A DNA stretch of 64,000 nt from an uncultured Oscillospiraceae bacterium (GTDB lineage Bacteria > Bacillota > Clostridia > Oscillospirales > Oscillospiraceae): the NCBI GenBank assembly GCA_910584045.1, contig CAJTYO010000009.1, positions 1 through 64,000 of the forward strand, written 5' to 3'. How positions within the stretch are numbered: position 1 is the first letter of the stretch; each line of letters begins with the position of its first letter. Positions 25,797 through 34,619 of the stretch are shown piece by piece. Under the pieces are notes generated by a model. The model had not been told where the DNA came from. It made no database searches and saw nothing but the letters and a program-made list of their open reading frames with translations. A program made the position numbers and the translations under genes.

Positions 25797-27131
25797 TCAG
25801 GAGACAGCCTGCGCTTCTTCGGAATACCCTCCGGCCGGGAGACGCGATTCCTTCGGACCGGCGTACTCCCTGGACGCCTCCGCCCTCTGCCGCGCGTTGG
25901 CCAGCATGAGCTTGAGCCGGTTTTCTTGGTTGACCCGGGTGGCCCCGGCGTCGTAGTCGATGGCCACGATGTTCACGTCGGGGTTCTTCTCCTTGATGGG
26001 CTTCATCATCCCCTTGCCGCAGATGTGGTTGGGCAGGCAGCCGAAGGGCTGGGTACACACGATGTTGCCCACACCCTTATCCGCCAACTCCAGCATCTCC
26101 GCCGTCAAAAGCCACCCCTCGCCCATTTTCACCCCCATGCTGATGGTCCCTTGAACCAGTTCCACAGTGTGGGTGAACAGAGTGGGCGGGGTAAAGCGCC
26201 CGTGGGCTGCAATGGCGTCGATCAAATCCTTCTCCTTGTCCACCAGATATCGGTACGCAATTTTATAAGCCAGCTGCATCCCCTTCTGCATCCCATACAG
26301 CTTGTGATCCAGCAAATTGTTGTATACGCAGTACAGGCAGAAATCCAGCAGACCCGGGATCACCGCCTCGGCCCCCTCGTCCACCAGGAACTGCTCCAGG
26401 TTGTTGTTGCCCAATGGGGAATACTTCACGAAAATCTCCCCCACGACACCCACCTTCACCTTGTCGGACTTCTCCATGGGGATTCCCGCAAAATCGTCCA
26501 AAATCCGGTAGTAGTTGGCCTTTACATAACGGTAGCTGGCCTTGCCGCCGGCGGTCATCTCCTCAGCCAGCCGGTCAGTCCATCGCTCCGCCAGCGCCTG
26601 GGCGGTCCCCTTTTCCAGCTCATAGGGCTTGCACTGATTTATCAGGGTCATCAGCAGATCCCCGTACAGCACGCCGTACATCATCTTCATAATGAGCGGC
26701 AGAGTCAGCTGGAAGCCGGGGTGGTTCTCCAGTCCCGTCAGAGACAGGCTGATAACCGGTACGTGCCCCAACCCAGCTTTCTCCAAAGCTTTTCGCAGCA
26801 GGTGGATATAGTTGCTTGCCCGGCAGCCGCCGCCGGTCTGGAACAGGATCAGCGCCACCTTGTCCGGGTCGTACCTGCCGCTCTGGAGGGCGTCGATGAA
26901 CTGCCCGATCACCAGAATGGCGGGGTAGCAGGTGTCGTTATGTACATATTTCAGACCCGTCTCCGCAATTTGAGGCCCGCTGGTCTCCAGTAGCTCCATC
27001 TTGTACCCGGAGCGCCCCATGACCTTGCTGATCATTTTGAAGTGCATGGGCAGCATGTTGGGCACCAGGATGGTGTGGGTCTTTTTCATTTCTTCGGTAA
27101 AGACGACGTAGCCTTTCTCTTGGTCGATCAT
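25797..27131 (-). CDS. 2-hydroxyacyl-CoA dehydratase-like (HgdB/DUF2229 type) subunit
   Basis: 444 residues. Cysteine positions suited to an iron-sulfur cluster: VHNDTCYPAILV, TGGGCRASNYIHL, and CTQPFGCLPNHICGKGMM; the C-terminal VNIVAIDYDAGATRVNQENR matches the end of large activase-dehydratase fusion proteins of Clostridia. There the region forms the C-terminal part of a chain of about 1400 residues; here it is a separate gene, last in an operon whose first gene encodes the rest. The substrate is unknown. Confidence 0.8.
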   Translation of the reverse strand: MIDQEKGYVVFTEEMKKTHTILVPNMLPMHFKMISKVMGRSGYKMELLETSGPQIAETGLKYVHNDTCYPAILVIGQFIDALQSGRYDPDKVALILFQTGGGCRASNYIHLLRKALEKAGLGHVPVISLSLTGLENHPGFQLTLPLIMKMMYGVLYGDLLMTLINQCKPYELEKGTAQALAERWTDRLAEEMTAGGKASYRYVKANYYRILDDFAGIPMEKSDKVKVGVVGEIFVKYSPLGNNNLEQFLVDEGAEAVIPGLLDFCLYCVYNNLLDHKLYGMQKGMQLAYKIAYRYLVDKEKDLIDAIAAHGRFTPPTLFTHTVELVQGTISMGVKMGEGWLLTAEMLELADKGVGNIVCTQPFGCLPNHICGKGMMKPIKEKNPDVNIVAIDYDAGATRVNQENRLKLMLANARQRAEASREYAGPKESRLPAGGYSEEAQAVS

Positions 27132-27155
27132 AGAATGGGTTCCTTTCCCTCGCTT

Positions 27156-27686
27156 TTATTGCAGTTTAATCAAGCCAGCCGTTTCGAAGCTGCATTTGTC
27201 CTCATCTTCAAAAACGCGTGTAAATTCAATCCTGTCAATTTGTGCCACAAAAGGTTTAAACTCCTTTTGCATAGCCTCAGCAACATCGGATAAGTCAACC
27301 CCAGGGATATGCATGAGGGAAGTATGAGGATTCCAGGCATCTTCCCGCGTCCATTCATTCAAGTCTGTTGACCAACTTTGGGAAATTTCCTTCTGTATAT
27401 TAACGATTACAGGTTCCTTTCGAGGAACTGCTACAATGAATGTTTTTACGCCGGATACGGAGGCCCATGCCTCGACTTTATCATAGTAAACAGGAAATTT
27501 TCCATAGCCGGAGAGAATTGATTTGCAGGAGGACATAAAAGCTTCTTCATCATCGCCCATATATGTTGCCAGTGTGATATGTCCATGCACATTCTTAGAT
27601 GGAAAACCAAACCGCTCAGCGATCTTTTCCACCTTCAAAAGCCGAGCCTCTGCCTCCGAATCGACTATTACAATAGCGCACATCAT
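27156..27686 (-). CDS. 2H phosphoesterase superfamily protein
   Basis: 176 residues from the ATG at 27686 (a second ATG follows directly). The two H-x-T/S motifs of the superfamily are HIT at 36-38 and HTS at 121-123, 83 residues apart, as in 2'-5' RNA ligase-like or cyclic phosphodiesterase proteins. It starts 5 bases after the activase stop. Its base composition is visibly AT-richer than both neighbours, suggesting later insertion between two genes that belong together. Natural substrate unknown. Confidence 0.75.
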   Translation of the reverse strand: MMCAIVIVDSEAEARLLKVEKIAERFGFPSKNVHGHITLATYMGDDEEAFMSSCKSILSGYGKFPVYYDKVEAWASVSGVKTFIVAVPRKEPVIVNIQKEISQSWSTDLNEWTREDAWNPHTSLMHIPGVDLSDVAEAMQKEFKPFVAQIDRIEFTRVFEDEDKCSFETAGLIKLQ

Positions 27687-27691
27687 ATTGC

Positions 27692-30625
27692 CTAAACCCC
27701 TTTTTCCTCCAGCGCCCCGATCAAACTCCTGAGCCGGATCTTCACCGCCCCCAGGTTGGTAATCTCGTCGATCTTGATCTGGGTATACAGCTTCCCGGCC
27801 TCCTCCAGAATCCGCCGCACCTCGTCGGTGGTAATGGCGTCCACCCCGCACCCGAAACTCACCAGCTGCACCAACTGCACATCCTTATTCTCGCAGGCGA
27901 ACCGCGCCGCCCGGTAGAGCCGCGCATGGTACGTCCATTGATTGAGCACGTGTACCGGCACCGGGTCCGCCAGATGGCACACGCTGTCCTCACTGACCAC
28001 TACAAAGCCCAGGGAGGCAGCCAGCTTGTCGATACCATGCCCGATCTCCGGATCAATGTGGTAGGGACGGCCCGCCAGAATCATGATGCGTTTGCCGTGC
28101 TCCCTTGCCCAGACCACCGCCTCCTCGCCCCGCTTCCGCACAGAGAGCATATGGGCCTCGTAGGCAGCAAAAGCCGCGTCCACCGCCCGGCGGACTTCTT
28201 TTTTCGCCACATCATGGAATACAGGAGACAGGCAGGCATACAGCTCCTTGGCCAGTTCCTTTCGGTTGTTGATGTTGAGGAACGGATATAGGAAATGGGT
28301 CTGAGCCAGATCGTCCATATTCCCTCGCAGCAGCTCGGAGTAGTAGGCCACCACCGGGCAGTTGTAGTGATTGTCGCTCTCCTTCTCGTCCACATTATAC
28401 GTCAGGCAGGGGTAGAAAATCGCATCCACATGCTTATCCAGCAGGAGCTCTATGTGTCCATGCATAATCTTGGCGGGATAGCAGGCTGTGTCGGAGGGGA
28501 TGGAAAACTGCCCCTTTTCATAAATCCGCCGGGAGCCGAGCCCGGAGACCTCCAACTTGAAGCCCAGCGCCGAGAAGAACGCGTGCCACAGCGGCAGCAG
28601 CTCATACATCCCCAGGGCCAGGGGCAGGCCGATGGTCCCCCGAAGCTCCGCCCCCTGTTCCAGCGCCATAAGCGTATCCCGCTTCCAGGCGTACAGATTG
28701 GGCAGCTCTTCCGCATTCTGAAGCCCCAGACCCTTCTGACACTGGTTGCCGGAGACGTACTTCTTCCCGCCGCCGAAGCTATTGACTGTCAGGCGGCAGC
28801 GATTGGTACAGCCCTGGCACACAGCGGCCTTGGCGGCATGCTGGAAGCCCTGTAGCGTCTCTGGGGACAGCAGCGTACTCTCCCGCAGATCCATGGCGTA
28901 CAGCGCCGCGCCGTAGGCTCCCATGAGCCCGGCGATGGCGGGCCGGATCACATTCTTGCCCAGCTCCAGCTCGAAGGCCCGGAGCACCGCGTCATTGTAG
29001 AAGGTGCCCCCCTGGACCACTACGTGGTCCCCCAGCTCCTCAGCGCTGCCGGCCCGGATAACCTTATAGATGGCGTTTTTCACCACGCTGACGCTCAGCC
29101 CTGCGGAGATGTCCTCCACTGTGGCCCCGTCCTTCTGGGATTGCTTGACGGAGGAATTCATAAACACGGTGCATCGGCTGCCCAGGTTCACCGGGGCGGA
29201 GGCGTGGAGCCCCTTTTCAGCGAAGGCGGCCACGTCACAGCCCATGGACCGGGCGAAGGTTTCGATGAAGGACCCGCAGCCGGAGGAGCAGGCCTCATTG
29301 AGCATGATGGAGTCGATGGCTCCGTTCTTGATTTTGAAGCATTTGATGTCCTGGCCGCCGATGTCCAGGATGAAGTCCACCTCGGGGCAGAAGAACTTGG
29401 CTGCGGTGTAGTGAGCGATGGTCTCCACCACCCCCCTGTCCACACCGAACGCAGCGCGGATCAGCTCCTCGCCGTAGCCCGTCACCGCGCTGCCCCGGAT
29501 GGTCACCCGGTCCCCGCACAGCGCGTAAATCTTTTCCAGCTGCTCCCGGACGATCTCCACAGGGTCACCCCGATTGGAGCTGTAATAGGTGTACAGCAGC
29601 TGCCGCTCCTCCCCCAGCAGGACCAGCTTGGTGGTGGTGCTGCCGCAGTCGACGCCCAGCCAGGCCCCGCCGGAATAGGCTGTCAGCTCTCCCTCCGCCA
29701 CCGTGGCGGCGGCGTGTCGGGCGCGGAAAGCGGCGTAATCCTCCTTCGAGGAAAACAGCGGCGGCAGCAGGTTGGCCGCGTCGCGCACACAGGCGCTGTT
29801 GGCCAGCTTCGTCCGCAGTTGGTCCATGGTATAGATCCCGCCGGACGACTCCGCATACAGCGCCGCCCCCATGGCCACGGCAAAGCGGCCGTACTCTGGA
29901 AATACCGCGTGCTCATTGTCCAGCTTCAGCGTCTCCTGAAACCGGCGGCGCAGGCCCCTGCAGTAGTACAGCGGCCCACCCAGAAACAACACCTTCCCCG
30001 TGATCCTCCGCCCCTGGGCCAATCCGGCGATGGTCTGGTTCACCACCGCCTGATAGATACTGGCGGCCACATCGGCGTGCTTGGCCCCCTGGTTAAGAAG
30101 GGGCTGAATGTCCGTCTTGGCGAACACGCCGCATCGGGAGGCGATGGGATACAGCCGCTCGCTCTCAAGGCTCAGTTCGTCCAGCTCGTCGGCGGTAACC
30201 CCCAGCAGGGTGGCCATCTGGTCGATAAAGGCCCCTGTGCCTCCGGCGCAGGAACCATTCATCCGCTCGTCGATACCGCCATCGAAAAAAATGATCTTGG
30301 CGTCCTCACCGCCCAGCTCTACCACGGCGGCGGCGTCCGGCTCCAGGCGGCGGACCACCTCCCCGGTGGCGAACACCTCCTGGACAAAGGGTATACCAGC
30401 GCTCTCCGCCAGTCCCAGCCCCGCCGAGCCGGAGATAGCGGCGGTAAAGCTCCTCCCGCCGGTTACGCCCACGGCCTCTGACAGCAGCTCCAGCGTCTTC
30501 TGCCGCACCTGAGAGAAATGTCGCTGGTATTTTTTATACAGGATCTTTCCGTTCTCTACGACCACCAGCTTGGCGGTGGTGGACCCGATGTCGATCCCCA
30601 GTGTCAAATTGGTCTCCTGCCTCAT
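27692..30625 (-). CDS. dual-domain acyl-CoA dehydratase activase (BcrAD/BadF/HgdC type)
   Basis: 977 residues. Two successive actin-like ATPase domains: LGIDIGSTTAKLVVV (8-22) and LGVDCGSTTTKLVLL (about 325-339). The second contains ACSSGCGSFIETFARSMG, where cysteines hold the shared 4Fe-4S cluster; the first has SCAGGTGAFIDQ. A DUF2229 region follows from about 655 (LGMYELLPLWHAFFSALGF). Activases use ATP to inject a low-potential electron into a dehydratase, here presumably the 444-residue protein two genes downstream. GGAGAACAGT precedes the ATG. Confidence 0.88.
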   Translation of the reverse strand: MRQETNLTLGIDIGSTTAKLVVVENGKILYKKYQRHFSQVRQKTLELLSEAVGVTGGRSFTAAISGSAGLGLAESAGIPFVQEVFATGEVVRRLEPDAAAVVELGGEDAKIIFFDGGIDERMNGSCAGGTGAFIDQMATLLGVTADELDELSLESERLYPIASRCGVFAKTDIQPLLNQGAKHADVAASIYQAVVNQTIAGLAQGRRITGKVLFLGGPLYYCRGLRRRFQETLKLDNEHAVFPEYGRFAVAMGAALYAESSGGIYTMDQLRTKLANSACVRDAANLLPPLFSSKEDYAAFRARHAAATVAEGELTAYSGGAWLGVDCGSTTTKLVLLGEERQLLYTYYSSNRGDPVEIVREQLEKIYALCGDRVTIRGSAVTGYGEELIRAAFGVDRGVVETIAHYTAAKFFCPEVDFILDIGGQDIKCFKIKNGAIDSIMLNEACSSGCGSFIETFARSMGCDVAAFAEKGLHASAPVNLGSRCTVFMNSSVKQSQKDGATVEDISAGLSVSVVKNAIYKVIRAGSAEELGDHVVVQGGTFYNDAVLRAFELELGKNVIRPAIAGLMGAYGAALYAMDLRESTLLSPETLQGFQHAAKAAVCQGCTNRCRLTVNSFGGGKKYVSGNQCQKGLGLQNAEELPNLYAWKRDTLMALEQGAELRGTIGLPLALGMYELLPLWHAFFSALGFKLEVSGLGSRRIYEKGQFSIPSDTACYPAKIMHGHIELLLDKHVDAIFYPCLTYNVDEKESDNHYNCPVVAYYSELLRGNMDDLAQTHFLYPFLNINNRKELAKELYACLSPVFHDVAKKEVRRAVDAAFAAYEAHMLSVRKRGEEAVVWAREHGKRIMILAGRPYHIDPEIGHGIDKLAASLGFVVVSEDSVCHLADPVPVHVLNQWTYHARLYRAARFACENKDVQLVQLVSFGCGVDAITTDEVRRILEEAGKLYTQIKIDEITNLGAVKIRLRSLIGALEEKGV

Positions 30626-30760
30626 ATACTGTTCTCCATCGCGTTTGATCAGCCGATTTTGTTGGCATTATAGCATAAACGGCGCAAAATGTTTATGGAC
30701 AAAGTGTTAAATATATGTGAAGGATTTCTTCCCCTGCTTTGCTATTTTTGTGATTTTGGA

Positions 30761-30789
30761 TTGCCCGGAACGAAAAAGCGTGGTAGAAT
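30761..30789 (+). promoter_or_regulatory. promoter of the ModE-like regulator
   Basis: TTGCCC, 17 bases, TAGAAT, about 50 bases upstream of the start. Confidence 0.6.
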
Positions 30790-30842
30790 AGAGATATTCG
30801 GAAGACTCGGCTCCGTCTGTTTCAAGAAGAAAGGAGGCCTCC

Positions 30843-31220
30843 ATGTCAGACACAAAGCTGCATCCCGCCGTCACACTGCGGCTGTATACAGACCGCAAAT
30901 GCTTCGGCCCCGGCGTGGCCATGCTGCTGCGGCGGGTCCGGACGCTCCACTCCCTGCGCTCCGCGGCTATGGATATGGAGATGGCCTACTCCAAGGCCTG
31001 GAGCATCCTGCGGGAGGCGGAGCGGGGTCTGGGCGTCAAGCTGCTCCACTCCACCACCGGCGGCCGAGGCGGCGGCGGAGCGGCGCTGACAGCGGCGGGC
31101 GAGCAGCTGCTGGAGGCATACGACCTCTGTGAACGGGAGCTGCGGGAACAGGGAGATGCCCTGTTCCGGCGGCATTTCGCTTTCCTGACCGCGCAGGAGG
31201 CGGACAAAGCCGATTTGTAA
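30843..31220 (+). CDS. ModE-type winged-helix regulator
   Basis: 125 residues containing only the LysR-like winged helix of ModE: LLRRVRTLHSLRSAAMDMEMAYSKAWSILREAERGLGVKLL, then a Gly-rich wing (TGGRGGGGAALTAAG). No molybdate-binding (MOP) domain is present. AAAGGAGG lies 7 bases upstream. Similar single-domain proteins sit near molybdoenzyme or metal genes; none is adjacent here, so the target and effector are unknown. It is divergent from the activase operon and may control it. Confidence 0.8.
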   Translation: MSDTKLHPAVTLRLYTDRKCFGPGVAMLLRRVRTLHSLRSAAMDMEMAYSKAWSILREAERGLGVKLLHSTTGGRGGGGAALTAAGEQLLEAYDLCERELREQGDALFRRHFAFLTAQEADKADL

Positions 31221-31246
31221 ACTTTTCTTAAGAATCAGATTTTCCG

Positions 31247-31275
31247 TTTACATTTTTCTCCCGCTATGTTATCCT
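31247..31275 (+). promoter_or_regulatory. promoter of the nucleotidyltransferase
   Basis: TTTACA, 17 bases, TATCCT. Confidence 0.45.
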
Positions 31276-31336
31276 TTTTTATGGAGAACGCCCGGCATCC
31301 CGGGAAAAACATATGAACAAGATGGAGGAAAAACCT

Positions 31337-32260
31337 ATGGAGAAACCTGTTCTGGTGGTTTTAGCCGCCGGTATGGGCAGCCGGTACGGCGGCCTGAAGC
31401 AAATGGACAGCGTAGGCAGCTGTGGGCAGTGCCTCATCGACTATTCCATTTATGACGCCCGGCGGGCCGGGTTCGAGACGGTAGTCTTTGTTATTAATCA
31501 GGAGATGGAGTCTGACTTCCGCGAGCGGGTAGGCGAGCGGGTGAGCCGGGGCGTCAACGTACGCTATGCCTTCCAGCGTCCGGAGGACCTGACGGAGGGG
31601 CTGGAGCTCCCCATCGGCCGGACCAAACCCTGGGGCACCACCCACGCGGTACTGGCAGCCCGGGACCAGATCCACGGCCCCTTCGCCGTCATCAACGCCG
31701 ACGACTACTACGGTCCGGAGGCCTTCCGGGTGCTATATGACTATCTTGCCAACCACACCGACCGGCCCGACTGCTTCCAGTATGCCATGGTGGGCTACCG
31801 CTTGGGCAAAACCCTGTCGGAGCACGGCGGCGTGACCCGGGGCGTGTGCCGGACCAACCGGGACGGCCTGTTGGAGAGTATCGTGGAGCAGCAGGGCATT
31901 GAAAAGGATGGAAAGGGCGGCCGCTTCTCCAACGACGGCGGCCAGAACTGGAACCAGCTGGCCGGAGATACTCTGGTTTCTATGAACTTCTGGGGATTCC
32001 AGCGCAGCTTTTTGGACGAGGCCGGGGAGCGTTTTCCCCTGCTGCTGCGGCAGACTCTGGCTCAACATCCGGAGAAGGGCGAGGTGCAGCTGCCCGTCAT
32101 GGTGGCAGACATGCTGGATCGCGGCCGGGCCCAGGTGCGGGTCCTCTCCAGCGGCGAGAAGTGGTTCGGCGTAACCTACCGGGAGGACAAGCCCAAGGTG
32201 GTGGCCGCCCTGCAGCAGAAGACGGAGCAGGGCCTCTACCCCGAGGACCTGTGGGCTTGA
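31337..32260 (+). CDS. NDP-sugar-type nucleotidyltransferase
   Basis: 307 residues from the third in-frame ATG at 31337, chosen because GGAGG lies 8 bases upstream; the ATG at 31313 has no ribosome site. N-terminal LVVLAAGMGSRYGGLKQM is the nucleotide-binding loop, AVINADDYYG the metal-binding acidic motif. Family enzymes couple a nucleotide to a sugar phosphate. Not the RfbA-type thymidylyltransferase found in the glycan operon. Substrate not assignable. Confidence 0.85.
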   Translation: MEKPVLVVLAAGMGSRYGGLKQMDSVGSCGQCLIDYSIYDARRAGFETVVFVINQEMESDFRERVGERVSRGVNVRYAFQRPEDLTEGLELPIGRTKPWGTTHAVLAARDQIHGPFAVINADDYYGPEAFRVLYDYLANHTDRPDCFQYAMVGYRLGKTLSEHGGVTRGVCRTNRDGLLESIVEQQGIEKDGKGGRFSNDGGQNWNQLAGDTLVSMNFWGFQRSFLDEAGERFPLLLRQTLAQHPEKGEVQLPVMVADMLDRGRAQVRVLSSGEKWFGVTYREDKPKVVAALQQKTEQGLYPEDLWA

Positions 32261-32340
32261 CCCCAAATTTCGCTGGAAAATTCCGGCGCAATGAAGTATC
32301 CTAGCTAAGGCCGGACCTCCGGTCGGAAGGAGTTCGGAGC

Positions 32341-33108
32341 ATGATATTCTACTTTTCCGCCACGGGAAACAGCAAATACGCGGCCGAGCGCATCGCTGCC
32401 GCTGCAGATGACCGACTGATCTACCTGCGGGACGCGGTCCGGGGCCGCTGCTACCGCTACGAAGCGGCCCGGGATGAACGGGTGGGCTTTGTGTTTCCCA
32501 CCTATTTCTGGGGACTGCCCAGCATACTCAATTTCTTTGTGGAGAAGCTGGAACTGTCGGGGTACACCGATCAGTACATTTACGCGGTACTGACATGCGG
32601 GGGCAGCACCGGCGGCGCGGGGGACCAGCTGGCGGCCCTGCTGGAGAAAAAGGGGCTGCACCTGTCCGCCCAGTTCGGCATTCCTATGGTGGATAACTAC
32701 GTGCCCATGTTCAAGATCGCGCCGCCGGAGGAGGTTGAAACCCGGTTGAATGCGGCAGAGGAACACATTGAGGAGGTTATCCGGGTCATCCGGGCCAAGG
32801 GCCTGGGGGACTACAATCGCAGCCGGGGAACCGCCCCCGGCATCATGACGGCGGCCCTTTATCCCCTCTACGCCCATGGCCGCTCTACCAAACCCTTTGT
32901 GGTGACGGACCACTGCATCGGCTGCGGGCTGTGCCAGGAGATCTGTCCCTGCGGGGCTATCCTCATCTCCGGCGGTAAACCGGCGTGGATAAAGCCTCAG
33001 TGCGTGCGGTGTCTGGGTTGTCTCCACCGCTGTCCCGCTCAGGCCATTCACTGGAAGAAACCGGACGAGGACCAAGGCCGCTACTATAACCCCAGGGTAG
33101 AGGCGTGA
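32341..33108 (+). CDS. EFR1-family ferrodoxin (flavodoxin fold plus two 4Fe-4S)
   Basis: 255 residues. The flavodoxin-like N-domain starts IFYFSATGNSKYAAE (FMN phosphate loop), and the C-terminal third holds two clusters: CIGCGLCQEICPCGAI and CVRCLGCLHRCPAQAI. Such proteins move electrons between flavin and iron-sulfur partners in anaerobes. GGAAGGAG precedes the ATG. It could serve the low-potential activase nearby, but there is no direct evidence. Confidence 0.9.
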   Translation: MIFYFSATGNSKYAAERIAAAADDRLIYLRDAVRGRCYRYEAARDERVGFVFPTYFWGLPSILNFFVEKLELSGYTDQYIYAVLTCGGSTGGAGDQLAALLEKKGLHLSAQFGIPMVDNYVPMFKIAPPEEVETRLNAAEEHIEEVIRVIRAKGLGDYNRSRGTAPGIMTAALYPLYAHGRSTKPFVVTDHCIGCGLCQEICPCGAILISGGKPAWIKPQCVRCLGCLHRCPAQAIHWKKPDEDQGRYYNPRVEA

Positions 33109-33190
33109 GCGTCCATATGACATAAAAAACTTGGCGATTTTTATGCCAAACGGGGCATACTACCGATAAAACACGGAAAGGAGGAGAAAC

Positions 33191-33517
33191 ATGGCACATG
33201 TAACGCTGACAAAGGACAACTTCGTAGAGGAGGTTCTCCGCTCGGAACAGACCGTACTGGTAGACTTCTGGGCCTCCTGGTGCGGCCCCTGCATGGCCTT
33301 GGCTCCTACCATCGACGAGATCGCCGGGGAGCAAACGGTCGTGAAAGTGGGGAAAGTAAACGTGGACGACGAGCCGGAGCTGGCCCGTCAATACCGCATT
33401 ATGAGCATTCCCACCCTGATGGTCTTCAAGGGCGGCGAGCCCGTCCGCCGGGAGGTTGGGGGTAAATCCAAGAAGGAGATCCTTGAAATGGTGGGTCTGG
33501 ACCACGCCCACGTATAA
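33191..33517 (+). CDS. trxA: thioredoxin
   Basis: 108 residues, standard thioredoxin length. Active site WCGPC at 30-34, cis-proline region SIPTLMVF, C-terminal helix. Cytoplasmic protein-disulfide reductase. AAAGGAGG lies 7 bases upstream. No thioredoxin reductase is adjacent. Confidence 0.97.
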   Translation: MAHVTLTKDNFVEEVLRSEQTVLVDFWASWCGPCMALAPTIDEIAGEQTVVKVGKVNVDDEPELARQYRIMSIPTLMVFKGGEPVRREVGGKSKKEILEMVGLDHAHV

Positions 33518-33524
33518 CAATCGG

Positions 33525-33560
33525 AAGGCCGCCGCACCCCAGCCGGGGTGCGGCGGCCTT
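33525..33560 (+). terminator. terminator of trxA
   Basis: AAGGCCGCCGCACCCC pairs perfectly with its complement around a 4-base loop, 8 bases after the stop; short T run (CCTTAT). Confidence 0.85.
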
Positions 33561-33596
33561 ATATGAATACTCAATTAAAATTAAAATATTTAACCT

Positions 33597-33695
33597 AGAG
33601 CCAGCTGAATTTCCATTACACTTTGTTGCCGCCTTGTCCGGGTAAAAGCCCGCGTGCGGACGGCGTCTCGCCTAGCAAAAATTCTACTCGGCTCT
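33597..33695. mobile_element. imperfect long hairpin, MITE-like element 1
   Basis: AGAGCC at 33597-33602 pairs with GGCTCT at 33690-33695, GAATTT with AAATTC further in, and a GCCGCC-TTGTCC / CGGAC-GGCG stem at the centre. No coding capacity. It lies back to back with the next element in a 357-base gene-free stretch. Confidence 0.4.
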
Positions 33696-33707
33696 CGTTT
33701 AAAACTT

Positions 33708-33870
33708 TAGGGCTTGTTTGATAATTGGCGAAATGCCCAATAGCGAGGAATTTTTTTGCCAGACAAGGCAAATTTTCGCAGGCATCCTGACGGATGGCAA
33801 GAAAATTTAACGCAGTATGGCAGAAAAAGGCCCGTTGTTGGGGCGTGTTGACAATTTTCAAACAAGCCTA
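33708..33870. mobile_element. MITE-like element 2 with terminal inverted repeats
   Basis: The ends TAGGGCTTGTTTGATAATT (33708-33726) and its near-complement (33853-33870) differ by one extra G and one base. Inside, TTTTTTGCCA pairs with TGGCAGAAAAA and AAATTTTC with GAAAATTT, CATCC with GGATG at the centre. The 163 bases can fold into one long imperfect hairpin. No ORF of size. Confidence 0.55.
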
Positions 33871-33917
33871 ACTCAAGTGTTTAGTATTCAACTAAAAATA
33901 TCGCAAGGAGACACAGT

Positions 33918-34619
33918 ATGGATCGCGTCATCGTATTTGATCTGGGCGGGACGCTTATGGAGTACAGGGGGATGCCCCACTCGTGGATTGCGTACTACGA
34001 GGCGTGCTTCCGCGCCGTGGACGCTCAGTATGGTCTGCGCCTGCCCCCATCCTACATACAGCGCTCAGTGGAAATCCTCAGAGAGTACAATCCGCGATAT
34101 AAGCCCCGGGAAATCGAATACGCAGCCCCGTTCTTGTTCGCGGAGGCCACACGGCATTGGGACACGGAGATTCCCATAGACGATATCATCCGGGTATTTT
34201 TTCGCGGTATGGAGCTCACCGCCCGCATTTATCCTGACACCATACCGGCTCTCTCACAGCTGCGGCAGGCCGGCTTTCGCATTGCGGCGCTGACAAATTT
34301 GCCCTCCGCGATGCCGGACAGCTTATTTCGGGCAGATATTCCGCAGCTGCTGGATGCACTGGATTTGTATGTCTCCTCCGAAACCTGCGGATATCGGAAG
34401 CCCCATCCGGCGGGACTTCTCTATATCGCGGAACATTTTGGCGCATCTATCTCCAGCCTTCTCTTCGCAGGCGACGAAAAGCTGGATATTGAGACGTCAA
34501 AACGGGCGGGGTGCGCCTCCGTCCTGGTCTGCCGGTCCGGCGGAGCCCCAGACTTCGGCCAGGGGCAAACCGTCAGAACACTGTGCGAACTGACGGTCAG
34601 TCTTATCTGTCAGACGTAA
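33918..34619 (+). CDS. HAD-family hydrolase
   Basis: 233 residues. Motif I IVFDLGGTLMEY has the catalytic Asp, but the usual second Asp is Gly, seen in some HAD members; motif II LTNLPS, motif III GYRKPHP, motif IV FAGDEKLDIETSKRAG. A helical cap lies between residues 20 and 105. Probably a phosphatase for a small phosphorylated metabolite. GCAAGGAGACACAGT gives the ribosome site. Its end overlaps the converging CDF gene by 10 bases. Confidence 0.85.
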   Translation: MDRVIVFDLGGTLMEYRGMPHSWIAYYEACFRAVDAQYGLRLPPSYIQRSVEILREYNPRYKPREIEYAAPFLFAEATRHWDTEIPIDDIIRVFFRGMELTARIYPDTIPALSQLRQAGFRIAALTNLPSAMPDSLFRADIPQLLDALDLYVSSETCGYRKPHPAGLLYIAEHFGASISSLLFAGDEKLDIETSKRAGCASVLVCRSGGAPDFGQGQTVRTLCELTVSLICQT

